DNA from: RGIG5579 sp045580105
GTDB lineage: Bacteria > Bacillota > Clostridia > Oscillospirales > SIG627
Length of the DNA stretch: 23,389 nt
Direction: 5' to 3'
NCBI GenBank assembly: GCA_045580105.1
Contig: JAZNNH010000058.1
Span: 1-23,389, forward strand
Within the stretch, counting starts at the first letter, position 1; every line of letters starts with the position of its first letter. The notes under the pieces were generated by a model. The model was not told the DNA's origin and did not search any database. It was given only the letters and a program-made list of their open reading frames with translations. This document shows, in pieces, positions 13,596-20,671 of the stretch. A program made the translations under genes and the position numbers.

Positions 13596-15707
13596 TTATT
13601 TACTTTCTTTGATGTGAAGAGTTCTGGTCGCATTGAGAATGGCAATCAAGCAAACACCGACGTCAGCGAAAATCGCAAAGCCAATCGGGATACTCTCTTC
13701 GCCGAGGAAAATGTTGGGAATGAGAACGGCAAGCTTAGTTCCAAGAGAAAGGACAATGTTTTGCCACACAATTCGAAGTGTTTTTCTTGCAATGCGAATG
13801 GCAAGTGCGATTTTAGAGGGCTTGTCGTCAATCAAAACGACGTCTGCCGCTTCAATGGCGGCGTCAGCCCCGATTCCACCCATCGCAATGCCCAGATCGG
13901 CCCCCGATAGGGTAGGCGTGTCGTTGATGCCATCTCCGACAAAGGCAAGCGGGCGAGCCGTTTCCTTTTTTTGTATTTCGGTCAATATGGAAAGCTTGTC
14001 TTGGGGAAGAAGATTTGCATAAATGTCTGAAATTCCAAGCTCCTTTCCCATTTCCTCTGCAATGGCCAATTCATCGCCTGAGAGGAGAAGCAGGCGATCG
14101 ACACCGAGGGCTTTGAGCTGAGAAACCGTGGTGCAGGCATCAGAGCGAAGTTCATCGGAAATCACGATGTGACCCAAATAGTTGTTTGGTTCGGCAATGT
14201 GCACGACCGTTCCTTTGTGATGACACCTGTTGCAAGGGGTGATGGAAACGCCGGCGTGTTTCATCATGGTTTCGTTGCCGACGAAATACTCTTTTCCCGA
14301 AATGGTAGCGCGTACGCCTTCTCCCGCGGTTTCGGTGATATTTTCAATTTGACCGATGTCTACTTTGTGGCGAAATGCGGCTTTCAGTGATTGGGAGATG
14401 GGGTGGTCGGAATAGTGCTCACAAGTGGTAGCCAATTCCAGAAGCTCTTCTTCCGAGATCAGTTCGGGGTGAATGGCGGTAACTTTAAAAGTTCCTTTTG
14501 TCAGGGTTCCTGTTTTATCGAATGCGCAGGATTTGATTTTTGCCAGCGTTTCAAGATGCTCGGCTCCTTTGATCAAAATACCGCGGCTTCCCGCGCTTCC
14601 GATGCCACCGAAAAAGCTCAAGGGAACGGAGATCACGAGGGCACAGGGGCAGGAAATGACAAGGCAGGTTACGGCTTTGTGAATCCAAACGCTCAAGGGC
14701 GCGCCGAAGAGAGGCGGGACGAAGGCTAATAGCAAGGCAAGAATGACGACGGCAGGGGTGTATACGCGGGCAAATCGCGTGATGAAGCGTTCTGCTTTCG
14801 ATTTGCTGTCGGCACTGTTTTCGATAAGATCGAGAATCTTGGATACGCTGCTTTCTTGAAAGGATTTGCTCGTTCGGATGCGAAGGGGGGAACTTAAGTT
14901 GATACAACCGCTGGCAACAAAGCTCTCGGTCGAAATTTCTTTCGGGCGGCTTTCTCCGGTCAAAGCCGAAGTGTCGATGAATCCGCTGCCTTCGATGACC
15001 ACGCCGTCAAGCGGAATTTTTTCGCCGGGTTTGACGAGGATCACGCTTCCGATCGGGACCTCATCGGGGGATACGAGTTTGATTTCTTCCCCGTCTAAAA
15101 GACCGGCGCGGTCCGGACGGATGTCCATTAGGTCTGCCACGTTTTTGCGGCTTTTGGAAACTGCTATATCTTGGAAAAACTCGCCGATGCAGTAAAGAAG
15201 CATGACCATCACGCCTTCTCCTGCTTCTCCGATGCAAAAAGCACCGACGGTAGCAAGTGCCATCAAAAAGTTTTCGTCGAAAAATTTCCCGTGGATCATT
15301 CCCAAAAACGCTTTTCGGATGACATCAAAACCTGCAACAAAGTAGGCGGGCAAGAATAATAGAAGCGTGGTGAGCGCGGTTTCTTCTAATCCAATCTGAT
15401 GCGTGAGAAGCTTTGCCGCAAGAAAGAGTGCGACGGCAACGCCAATCCGAACCAGTTCTCCTTTTTGTCCCTTCGATAGCCGGTATTGGTTTTCGAAAAA
15501 CGCAACGTCCGGTTCAATGCTCCGGCAGGTCTTTTCCACCTTCTCAAAGACCGAAGAGAAAACTGTTTCCTCCGCTTCCAAGGTCAGTTTCGAGGAAACG
15601 AAATTGATGCTTAAAAAGGTAACGCCGGGAATCTTTTTTGCTTCCGTTTCCATTTTCATTGCGCAGTGTGCGCAGTCAAGGTTTTGTATCGTGTATTGTT
15701 TTTTCAT
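13596..15707 (-). CDS. cadA: Heavy-metal P1B-type ATPase, Zn/Cd/Pb exporter (CadA/ZntA type)
   Basis: This membrane pump uses ATP to export divalent soft metals. The 703-residue protein has an N-terminal HMA domain with C12xxC15 (LDCAHCAMKME). TGES is at 250-253, the transmembrane metal site CPC at 353-355, the phosphorylation motif DKTGT from D397, the HP motif at H435-P436 and GDGIND at 591-596. K658 in TKLAVLIPN and D682 in FADVG correspond to the Lys and Asp of Zn/Cd/Pb-type (P1B-2) pumps. About eight membrane helices are expected. An unusual CNRCHH (492-497) sits in the nucleotide-binding domain. The ATG overlaps the repressor gene's TGA as ATGA, so both are expressed together and probably induced by metal. 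Substrate preference between Zn, Cd and Pb is not decided by sequence. Confidence 0.95.
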   Translation of the reverse strand: MKKQYTIQNLDCAHCAMKMETEAKKIPGVTFLSINFVSSKLTLEAEETVFSSVFEKVEKTCRSIEPDVAFFENQYRLSKGQKGELVRIGVAVALFLAAKLLTHQIGLEETALTTLLLFLPAYFVAGFDVIRKAFLGMIHGKFFDENFLMALATVGAFCIGEAGEGVMVMLLYCIGEFFQDIAVSKSRKNVADLMDIRPDRAGLLDGEEIKLVSPDEVPIGSVILVKPGEKIPLDGVVIEGSGFIDTSALTGESRPKEISTESFVASGCINLSSPLRIRTSKSFQESSVSKILDLIENSADSKSKAERFITRFARVYTPAVVILALLLAFVPPLFGAPLSVWIHKAVTCLVISCPCALVISVPLSFFGGIGSAGSRGILIKGAEHLETLAKIKSCAFDKTGTLTKGTFKVTAIHPELISEEELLELATTCEHYSDHPISQSLKAAFRHKVDIGQIENITETAGEGVRATISGKEYFVGNETMMKHAGVSITPCNRCHHKGTVVHIAEPNNYLGHIVISDELRSDACTTVSQLKALGVDRLLLLSGDELAIAEEMGKELGISDIYANLLPQDKLSILTEIQKKETARPLAFVGDGINDTPTLSGADLGIAMGGIGADAAIEAADVVLIDDKPSKIALAIRIARKTLRIVWQNIVLSLGTKLAVLIPNIFLGEESIPIGFAIFADVGVCLIAILNATRTLHIKESK

Positions 15708-16060
15708 TCTTCCACGTGCTCCAATCCGATTTTGATGATGTCCCGAACGTGGTCGTCCGCCAGAGAATAGTAGAGGATTTTACCGCTTCGGCGAAAATTC
15801 ACGAGCCCCGCGCTCTTTAACAGCTTTAACTGATGAGAAACGGCAGAGGGCGTCATATTCAGAAGAACTGCCAAATCCCCGACGCACAATTCCTCCCGAA
15901 TCAAGCAAAAAAGAATGCGAAGTCGTGTGTTATCTCCGAACATTTTGAAAAACGAGGATAGGGAAGATAAGGTCGACGAATGAGGAAAGAAGGCACTGAT
16001 TCCCTCGGCCTGCTCTTGTGTCAAAAATAGGTAAGGGGAGATATCGAAAGCGGAATTCAT
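15704..16060 (-). CDS. ArsR/SmtB-family metal-sensing repressor
   Basis: This 118-residue winged-helix protein represses the adjacent metal exporter until metal binds. The DNA-reading region is ELCVGDLAVLLNMTPSAVSHQLKLLKSAGLV, here split as ELCVGDLA and PSAVSHQLKLLKSAGLV, very close to SmtB. The last helix holds D102, H104, H115 and E118, with the spacing of the SmtB/CadC alpha5 zinc site. The Cys of the alpha3N cadmium/lead site is missing: ELCVGD has Gly where CadC has Cys, and the N-terminal arm has none. This favours zinc sensing, though cobalt is possible. AAGGAGG at 16067-16073 is 6 bases before the ATG. The gene lies first in a two-gene operon with cadA, and an operator sits directly before the ribosome binding site. 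Confidence 0.93.
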   Translation of the reverse strand: MNSAFDISPYLFLTQEQAEGISAFFPHSSTLSSLSSFFKMFGDNTRLRILFCLIREELCVGDLAVLLNMTPSAVSHQLKLLKSAGLVNFRRSGKILYYSLADDHVRDIIKIGLEHVEE

Positions 16061-16073
16061 AGAGTTCCTCCTT

Positions 16074-16093
16074 ATTTGAACGTTTGTTCAAAT
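16074..16093. promoter_or_regulatory. Operator for the ArsR/SmtB repressor
   Basis: ATTTGAAC (16074-16081), spacer GTTT, GTTCAAAT (16086-16093) form a perfect inverted repeat. The half-site resembles the TGAACA/TTGAA type of SmtB/CadC operators. It lies between the -10 box and the ribosome binding site of the repressor gene and covers the expected transcription start, an ideal position for autorepression. Confidence 0.85.
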
Positions 16094-16096
16094 GTT

Positions 16097-16125
16097 ATTA
16101 TATCCTCTGAGCCGCGCTTTGTCAA
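16097..16125 (-). promoter_or_regulatory. Consensus sigma-A promoter of the arsR-cadA operon
   Basis: Read on the - strand, TTGACA (16125-16120) and TATAAT (16102-16097) both match consensus exactly and are 17 bases apart. Such a strong promoter implies tight control by the adjoining operator. The -35 box begins one base after the T run of the upstream dacF terminator. Confidence 0.92.
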
Positions 16126-16126
16126 T

Positions 16127-16155
16127 AAAAAAATCTTCATCCGAAGATGAAGATT
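16127..16155 (-). terminator. Terminator of the carboxypeptidase gene
   Basis: On the - strand AATCTTCATC and GATGAAGATT (16155-16146 with 16141-16132) form a 10-bp stem with a 4-base loop, followed by a run of T (complement of 16133-16127). It starts one base after the gene's stop codon and separates it from the arsR-cadA promoter. Confidence 0.9.
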
Positions 16156-16156
16156 G

Positions 16157-17332
16157 TTAAACTTTGTTAGCACCCAAATATAGCCGAATCAGGCGCATGA
16201 GAACTTGAGAAAAGTTTAGTGCAGGAATTTGTTTTTCTGCGTAAAGCGGAACTTCTTTGATGATTTTGTCTTCCTTTTTATATATGATTTTTCCAAGGGT
16301 CTGTCCCATTTCCACGGGAGCTTGAAGCTCTTGTGCGATTTGAATTTCGGTGTTGATCCCAACGGCATCGCTCTTTGCCAAGAGAAAGCCCTCTTGATTC
16401 CTATGAACCGAAACGCTGTCCTCCGTGCCGCCCCAAACCCGAATCGGTTCCACGGTTAAGCCATCCGGCTGATAATAGGCAAAATTGGCAAAGCCGTGAT
16501 CCAAGAGCGTTTTTGCGCTGGCAAAGCGATCGGCACTGCTCTCTCCTGCCAGTACCACGGCGCACAGCTTTAAGCCCCCTTTCTCGGCAGAGGCAGAAAC
16601 ACAGTATTTTGCTTTGGCGGTAGAACCGGTTTTCAGCCCCGTTGCACCGGGATAAAAGCGGATGAGCTTGTTGGTGTTAGAAAGTCCGAAAGCGCCGCCG
16701 CGGATGCTATCGATCCAGATTTTCGAGTAATCATAAGTCTTTTCATAGGAAAGCAGGGCGGCAGACATAAGGGCAACGTCGCGCGCGGAAGAAAGGTTGG
16801 TTTCTCCGTCGTCCAGTCCCGTCGGGTTATAAAAAATTGTGTCTTGCATTCCCAGAGAGGTTGCTTTCTCATTCATAGCGGCAACAAATCCGTCCACACT
16901 GCCCGAAACCAATTCTGCCAGTGCCACGGCACCGTCGTTGGCGCTGGAAACAAAAACGGATTTCAGAACGTCTTCTAACGAGATTTCTTCCCCCGGTTCC
17001 AAATAAACTTGGCTTCCTCCCATGGAGGCGGCGTATTCACTGATGGGTACGTTGTCTTGTAGGGAAATGGTACCGCGGTCTAACGCTTCCATCGTAAGCA
17101 GTAAGGTCATAATTTTGGTGACGCTGGCAATGGGAAGGCGCTCGGTCGGATTTTTTTCGTAAAGAACTTCTCCGGTGGTCTGTTCGATTAAAATCGCACT
17201 TTTGCAGGGAAGAGTCAGTTCTACGTTCGGTTTGTTGACAGGAAGGGCACTTTGTGCGAAAACGGTCAGCGGAGAAAGAACAAAACACAGGATCAGAACA
17301 AAGACGAGGGGACGAAAACAGTTAAATTTCAT
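16157..17332 (-). CDS. dacF: D-alanyl-D-alanine carboxypeptidase (PBP5/DacF type)
   Basis: This enzyme removes the terminal D-Ala of peptidoglycan pentapeptides outside the membrane. The 391-residue protein has a signal peptide (1 to about 26, ending TVFA) and the three penicillin-binding motifs: SVTK (S70, K73), SAN (130-132) and KTG (234-236, in GLKTGSTAKA). A PBP5 C-terminal beta domain (about 290-370) follows. The last helix, from about 372 (FSQVLMRLIRLYLGA), looks amphipathic and would anchor the enzyme to the outer membrane face. AAGGAGG at 17341-17347 is 8 bases before the ATG. It is transcribed alone, with a terminator right after the stop. Several paralogues (dacA, dacB, dacF) share these features, so the symbol is only the closest type; I see no sporulation promoter. 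Confidence 0.93.
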   Translation of the reverse strand: MKFNCFRPLVFVLILCFVLSPLTVFAQSALPVNKPNVELTLPCKSAILIEQTTGEVLYEKNPTERLPIASVTKIMTLLLTMEALDRGTISLQDNVPISEYAASMGGSQVYLEPGEEISLEDVLKSVFVSSANDGAVALAELVSGSVDGFVAAMNEKATSLGMQDTIFYNPTGLDDGETNLSSARDVALMSAALLSYEKTYDYSKIWIDSIRGGAFGLSNTNKLIRFYPGATGLKTGSTAKAKYCVSASAEKGGLKLCAVVLAGESSADRFASAKTLLDHGFANFAYYQPDGLTVEPIRVWGGTEDSVSVHRNQEGFLLAKSDAVGINTEIQIAQELQAPVEMGQTLGKIIYKKEDKIIKEVPLYAEKQIPALNFSQVLMRLIRLYLGANKV

Positions 17333-17595
17333 GACGGAAACCTCCTTTTTCTTACTATATGATAAATAAAGCGGAAACAGAACTCCAGCAAAATGAATAT
17401 TATTTGAACTTTGTGAAAAATATTCACTCTAAAAGCGGGTGAATTCAAACGGAAAAAGAGAAAAAAAGAGAGATTTACCGAAAAAAATCAAAAAATCGGC
17501 TGATTTGAGGAACGTTGGTTTTGTGCAGGAAAGAAAAGAAAGATAAGGTTTGATCTCAGAGGGGAGGAAAAAATGAAAAAATATTCAATAATTGC
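17333..17595. other. AT-rich divergent intergenic region with a short leader-like ORF
   Basis: This gap separates the carboxypeptidase gene from the ABC importer. It holds a weak - strand promoter (17420-17448), a 7-bp inverted repeat (17423-17429 with 17437-17443, TTCACTC/GGGTGAA), long purine runs and no riboswitch that I recognise. At 17573-17599 there is an 8-codon ORF, MKKYSIIA then TGA, with GGGGAGG at 17561-17567 placed 5 bases before its ATG. It may be a leader peptide or the remnant of a lost signal-peptide gene. Confidence 0.5.
17420..17448 (-). promoter_or_regulatory. Possible promoter of the carboxypeptidase gene
   Basis: On the - strand TTGAAT (17448-17443) and GAATAT (17425-17420) are 17 bases apart, giving a leader of roughly 80 bases. 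The -10 box lacks the first consensus T, so this is tentative. Confidence 0.35.
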
Positions 17596-17624
17596 TTGAC
17601 GAAACGAGCAAAGGGGTGTATCAT
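17596..17624 (+). promoter_or_regulatory. Promoter of the amino acid ABC importer operon
   Basis: TTGACG (17596-17601) and TATCAT (17619-17624) are 17 bases apart and lie about 40 bases before the first gene. A second -10 reading, CATAAT at 17622-17627, would need a 20-base spacer and is less likely. Confidence 0.65.
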
Positions 17625-17664
17625 AATGGAAGAGAAAACCAATTTTATTAAAGGAGTTTTGATC

Positions 17665-18477
17665 ATGAAAAAGACAATTGCACTGCTTCTTGCCGTTTTG
17701 ATGATGGCAGGGGTACTTCTTGCTCTCACCTCTTGCGGTGAAAAATCCGAAAACGTTCTTTCGATGGCAACCAACGCAGCATTCCCTCCTTATGAATATA
17801 AGGACGGCGAAGAGTTCAAGGGAATTGACATTGAAATTGCAGGTTTGATTGCTGAAAAGCTCGGCAAAGAACTGAAGATTCACGACGTTGAATTCGGCTC
17901 CATCATCGCCGGTGTCGAAGGCGGCAAGTACGACTTGGGTATTGCCGGTTTGACCGTTACGCCCGAGCGCAAAGAAAAAGTTAATTTCTCTACCACTTAT
18001 GCTACCGGTGTTCAGGTTGTTATCGTAAAAGCAGATAGCGAATACACCTCTTTCGAAGATTTCTACACCGAAATGAAAGAAGTGGACGGCGAGGAAGTTC
18101 CTGCCGGCGTGAAGGAAGGCATTAAGATCGGTGTTCAGCAGGACACCACCGGTGACATCTACGCTTCCGACGATCCCGAAAAATGGGGCTTTGGCGATGA
18201 CAACGTCATTCGCTACAAGACCGGTGCCGATGCCGTTCAGGCGCTGATCAGCGGCAAGGTTACTGCTGTGATCATCGACAACGAGCCCGCAAAGAGTTTC
18301 GTAGAAGGCAAGGATGAACTCAAGATTTTGGATCTGGAATACACCGTTGAAGATTATGCGATCGCCATCAACAAAGGCAACACCGATCTTTTGGATCAGG
18401 TGAACAAAGCTTTGGCTGAACTCAAAGAAGAAGGCAAGCTCGCTGAAATCATCGAGAAGTACATCCCCACAAAATAA
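17665..18477 (+). CDS. Polar amino acid ABC transporter substrate-binding lipoprotein
   Basis: This is the extracellular receptor of an amino acid importer, PF00497 (HisJ/GlnH) family. The 270-residue precursor has a hydrophobic signal and a lipobox LTSC with C24 as the lipidated residue. The fold is marked by NAAFPPYEYKDGEEFKGIDI near the N-terminus, GLTVTPERKEKVNFS with the Arg that usually grips the substrate carboxylate, and GVQQDTTGD. A short charged insert (TEMKEVDGEEVPAGVKEG) precedes the hinge. ATG 17665 is chosen because AAAGGAG (17650-17656) lies 8 bases upstream and a lipoprotein signal follows; the frame is open to 17596 but would add a non-signal leader. The permease and ATPase genes follow. 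Specificity among polar amino acids cannot be told. Confidence 0.94.
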   Translation: MKKTIALLLAVLMMAGVLLALTSCGEKSENVLSMATNAAFPPYEYKDGEEFKGIDIEIAGLIAEKLGKELKIHDVEFGSIIAGVEGGKYDLGIAGLTVTPERKEKVNFSTTYATGVQVVIVKADSEYTSFEDFYTEMKEVDGEEVPAGVKEGIKIGVQQDTTGDIYASDDPEKWGFGDDNVIRYKTGADAVQALISGKVTAVIIDNEPAKSFVEGKDELKILDLEYTVEDYAIAINKGNTDLLDQVNKALAELKEEGKLAEIIEKYIPTK

Positions 18478-18491
18478 GCTTTGAAAAATAG

Positions 18492-18549
18492 AAGAAACGG
18501 GTAACCAATTTTGGTTATCCGTTTCTTGCGGTATTTTTATCAAATACCG
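18492..18549 (+). other. Two tandem stem-loops between binding-protein and permease genes
   Basis: The first hairpin pairs 18492-18508 with 18511-18527 in a 17-bp stem with one G-U pair. The second pairs CGGTATTT (18529-18536) with AAATACCG (18542-18549) exactly, and ends directly before the permease ribosome binding site AAAGGA at 18551-18556. The first stem is not followed at once by a T run (TTTTT comes 6 bases later, inside the second stem), so it looks like a partial terminator or an mRNA 3' end stabiliser. Such elements commonly let the binding protein be made in excess over the membrane subunits. Confidence 0.8.
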
Positions 18550-18566
18550 GAAAGGAATTTAGGTTT

Positions 18567-19400
18567 ATGGCAAGTCTGATTGCATCCGTTGGCACAGCGC
18601 CGACCCTCTTGAAGGCGTCTTTTGCCGAATGGTGGCAAAACGTTCTCGTCCAGTATGACGCGTCGAGTGCCGGCTGGTTCGAGGAATTCATTTATGAATT
18701 TGACCGCAACTTCATTCGAGAAGATCGTTGGAAGTCTCTTTTCCAAGGTCTTCTTAATACGCTCTACATCACGTTTTTTGCGGTTCTTTTGGGTGTAGCC
18801 CTCGGTGTCGTGGTGGCGATCATCCGTTCCACTTACGACAAGAACTACGAAGAGAGTAAACAAAAGGGCGGCATCGGAAGATGGTTGCTTGGCTTTTTCA
18901 ACGCCGTTTGTAACGTCTATCTTGCGGTCATCCGCGGCACGCCCGTGGTGGTTCAGCTTTTGATTATGTACTTTATCATTTTTGCTTCTTCCACCAACGG
19001 TCAGATGGTTGCGATTATCGCGTTCGGTGTCAACTCGGGTGCATACGTTGCGGAAATTTTCCGCGGCGGTATTCTTTCGGTTGACAACGGTCAATTCGAA
19101 GCAGGACGATCCTTGGGATTCAATTATATGCAAACCATGATCTACATTGTCATTCCTCAGATGTTCAAGATCGTGTTGCCCACGCTGTGCAACGAGTTTA
19201 TCGTGCTTTTGAAGGAAACTGCGGTTGCGGGTTACGTTGGTATTGAAGATTTGACCAAGGCGGGCGACTTGATCCGTGGCCGCACCTTCTCTCCTTTTAT
19301 GCCGCTGATTGCGGTTGCATTGATTTATTTTCTCATTGTTATGCTCTTTACTTATCTTGTGAGAAGATTGGAAAGGAGGTTGCGTAAGAGTGAACGATAA
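18567..19400 (+). CDS. Polar amino acid ABC transporter permease
   Basis: This is the membrane subunit of the importer, HisM/HisQ family, 277 residues. An unusually long hydrophilic N-terminal part (about 1-58, with Trp-rich FAEWWQNVLVQYD and an acidic patch) precedes the first membrane helix FQGLLNTLYITFFAVLLGVA. Typical motifs are AVIRGTPVVVQLL and the ATPase-contacting EAA loop EAGRSLGFNYMQTMIYIVIP. About five membrane helices are seen. The C-terminus VRRLERRLRKSER is basic and its last codons overlap the start of the ATPase gene by 11 bases. A single permease gene suggests a homodimer. Confidence 0.93.
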   Translation: MASLIASVGTAPTLLKASFAEWWQNVLVQYDASSAGWFEEFIYEFDRNFIREDRWKSLFQGLLNTLYITFFAVLLGVALGVVVAIIRSTYDKNYEESKQKGGIGRWLLGFFNAVCNVYLAVIRGTPVVVQLLIMYFIIFASSTNGQMVAIIAFGVNSGAYVAEIFRGGILSVDNGQFEAGRSLGFNYMQTMIYIVIPQMFKIVLPTLCNEFIVLLKETAVAGYVGIEDLTKAGDLIRGRTFSPFMPLIAVALIYFLIVMLFTYLVRRLERRLRKSER

Positions 19401-20127
19401 TGCTTTGATCCGCGTAAAAGGACTTCGTAAAAGCTTTGGAAAATTGGAAGTGCTCAAAGGCATTGATACCGAGATCTGCAAAGGAGAAGTCGTGGTTGTC
19501 ATCGGCGCCTCCGGCTCCGGCAAATCCACCTTTTTGCGCACCTTAAACCTTTTGGAACGTCCCACGAAGGGTTCGATCTATTTTGAAGACGTGGAAATCA
19601 CCCAACGTAAAGCCGATGTGAACCGTCACCGACAGAAAATGGGAATGGTTTTCCAGCAGTTTAATTTGTTCCCGAATATGACCATTTTGCAAAATATGAC
19701 GCTCGGCCCGATCAAATTGCTCAAGAAAAGCAAAGAAGAGGCGAATCAAAAGGCGATGGAACTGCTTCGCCGCGTCGGTTTGGAAGACCGTGCTGATGCT
19801 TATCCCAGCCAGCTTTCCGGTGGTCAGAAACAGCGTGTTGCCATTGTTCGCGCTTTGGCAATGGAACCCGAAGTGATGCTTTTTGATGAACCCACCAGCG
19901 CCCTTGACCCCGAGATGGTCGGCGAAGTGCTCGACGTTATGAAGAGCTTGGCAGAAAGCGGCATGACTATGGTTGTGGTAACTCACGAAATGGGCTTTGC
20001 AAAAGAGGTCGGCACCCGCATTATGTTTATGAACGACGGCGTGATTGCTGAGGAAGCAACGCCGGATGAATTTTTCAACAATCCCAAAAACCAGCGACTC
20101 AAGGATTTCTTGTCGAAGGTGTTATAA
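19390..20127 (+). CDS. Polar amino acid ABC transporter ATP-binding protein
   Basis: This is the ATPase of the importer, GlnQ/HisP family, 245 residues. Walker A is GASGSGKST (39-47), the Q-loop is QQFNLFP, the ABC signature is LSGGQKQR, Walker B is VMLFDEPTSALD, and the switch His is in THEMGFA. All catalytic residues are present and the length is normal. The start is GTG at 19390; there is no ATG in frame nearby, and AAAGGAGGT at 19372-19380 is 9 bases upstream. The overlap with the permease gene supports coupled translation and equal stoichiometry. It is the last gene of the operon, followed by a terminator. Confidence 0.96.
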   Translation: MNDNALIRVKGLRKSFGKLEVLKGIDTEICKGEVVVVIGASGSGKSTFLRTLNLLERPTKGSIYFEDVEITQRKADVNRHRQKMGMVFQQFNLFPNMTILQNMTLGPIKLLKKSKEEANQKAMELLRRVGLEDRADAYPSQLSGGQKQRVAIVRALAMEPEVMLFDEPTSALDPEMVGEVLDVMKSLAESGMTMVVVTHEMGFAKEVGTRIMFMNDGVIAEEATPDEFFNNPKNQRLKDFLSKVL

Positions 20128-20150
20128 GAGAAGAAACTTCCTCTCCACGA

Positions 20151-20190
20151 AAAAAGCACGGAACGATTTCGTTCCGTGCTTTTTGTTTTT
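20151..20190. terminator. Bidirectional terminator between convergent operons
   Basis: AAAAAGCACGGAACGA (20151-20166) pairs with TCGTTCCGTGCTTTTT (20169-20184). Runs of A on the left and T on the right make it a terminator on both strands, ending the + strand ABC importer and the - strand lipoprotein operon. Confidence 0.93.
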
Positions 20191-20199
20191 GGATTTCAA

Positions 20200-20646
20200 T
20201 TAAAAGGGATTTTGTTCCAGCTCGTTTTTGTTTTGGGTGCCTTGGTCGGGAGTTTCGTTCGGGGTTTCATCACCGTTTGCAATTACGGGCGGAAGCTCTT
20301 CGAGCACGCTGCTGCCGGTGTTACCGCTCTCGGGGGTTTGTGCGGGGGGAGGAGTGGCTGCTTTGGTTGTGGTTGTGGCGGTTTCTTTGAAGGGCTTGGT
20401 CGGGATCACTTTCTTGGTGGGCGCGGTAGCCAGTTTGGTATGAACGGACTTGGTGCTCGTGGTTGTGGGTGCTGTCTGCCAAGAAACGTCAGGACCTTTT
20501 TTGGTGGTGGTCGTGGCTTTTTTGGTTTCTTCATCCTGTGTTTCAGTAGTAAAGGTTTCTGTTTCAACCTTATCTTGGCCGCAGGAAACGAAAATGAAAC
20601 TGGTGAAAAGAAGTACAAGGATTAAGGGGAGGATCAGTCTTTTCAT
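20200..20646 (-). CDS. Small Thr-rich lipoprotein A, unknown function
   Basis: The 148-residue product begins MKRLILPLILVLLF and has the lipobox FVSC, so it is a membrane-anchored lipoprotein. The remainder is low-complexity: Thr clusters (KKATTTTKK, APTTTSTKS, ETATTTTKAATPPP), then a Pro/Asn/Glu-rich tail containing LPPVIANGDETPN. It shares the Thr-rich stalk and the PPV-Asn ending with the gene just upstream, which suggests a duplication. ATG 20646 is chosen because GAGGT lies at 20654-20658 and the lipoprotein signal begins there; the frame is open from a TTG at 20667. It lies 25 bases after the upstream lipoprotein gene and ends at the bidirectional terminator. No known domain is recognised; it may be a cell-wall-spanning stalk or O-glycosylated surface protein. 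Confidence 0.85.
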   Translation of the reverse strand: MKRLILPLILVLLFTSFIFVSCGQDKVETETFTTETQDEETKKATTTTKKGPDVSWQTAPTTTSTKSVHTKLATAPTKKVIPTKPFKETATTTTKAATPPPAQTPESGNTGSSVLEELPPVIANGDETPNETPDQGTQNKNELEQNPF

Positions 20647-20671
20647 TGTTTTTACCTCATCTTTCAAAATG

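Noticed and set aside
12434..13645. 403-codon - strand frame opposite the secreted protein gene
   Set aside because: It runs across the terminator at 13492-13531 and into cadA, and has no start signal; the + strand has signal peptide, promoter and terminator.
17626..17664. Upstream in-frame ATG for the binding protein (MEEKTNFIKGVLI)
   Set aside because: It would place a charged stretch before the lipoprotein signal and overlaps the -10 region; AAAGGAG points to the ATG at 17665.
17488..18543. 351-codon - strand frame opposite the binding-protein gene
   Set aside because: It is antisense to a clear solute-binding lipoprotein with lipobox and operon context.
18540..19565. 341-codon - strand frame opposite permease and ATPase genes
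   Set aside because: It spans two overlapping genes with clear ABC motifs on the + strand and shows no own features.
20151..20190. Possible repeat or attachment site because of the long palindrome
   Set aside because: Flanking A and T runs and the convergent gene ends explain it as a bidirectional terminator; no mobile-element gene is nearby.
20176..20625. + strand Gly/Cys/Phe-rich frame opposite lipoprotein A
   Set aside because: It is the reverse reading of Thr/Lys/Pro codons and begins inside the bidirectional terminator.
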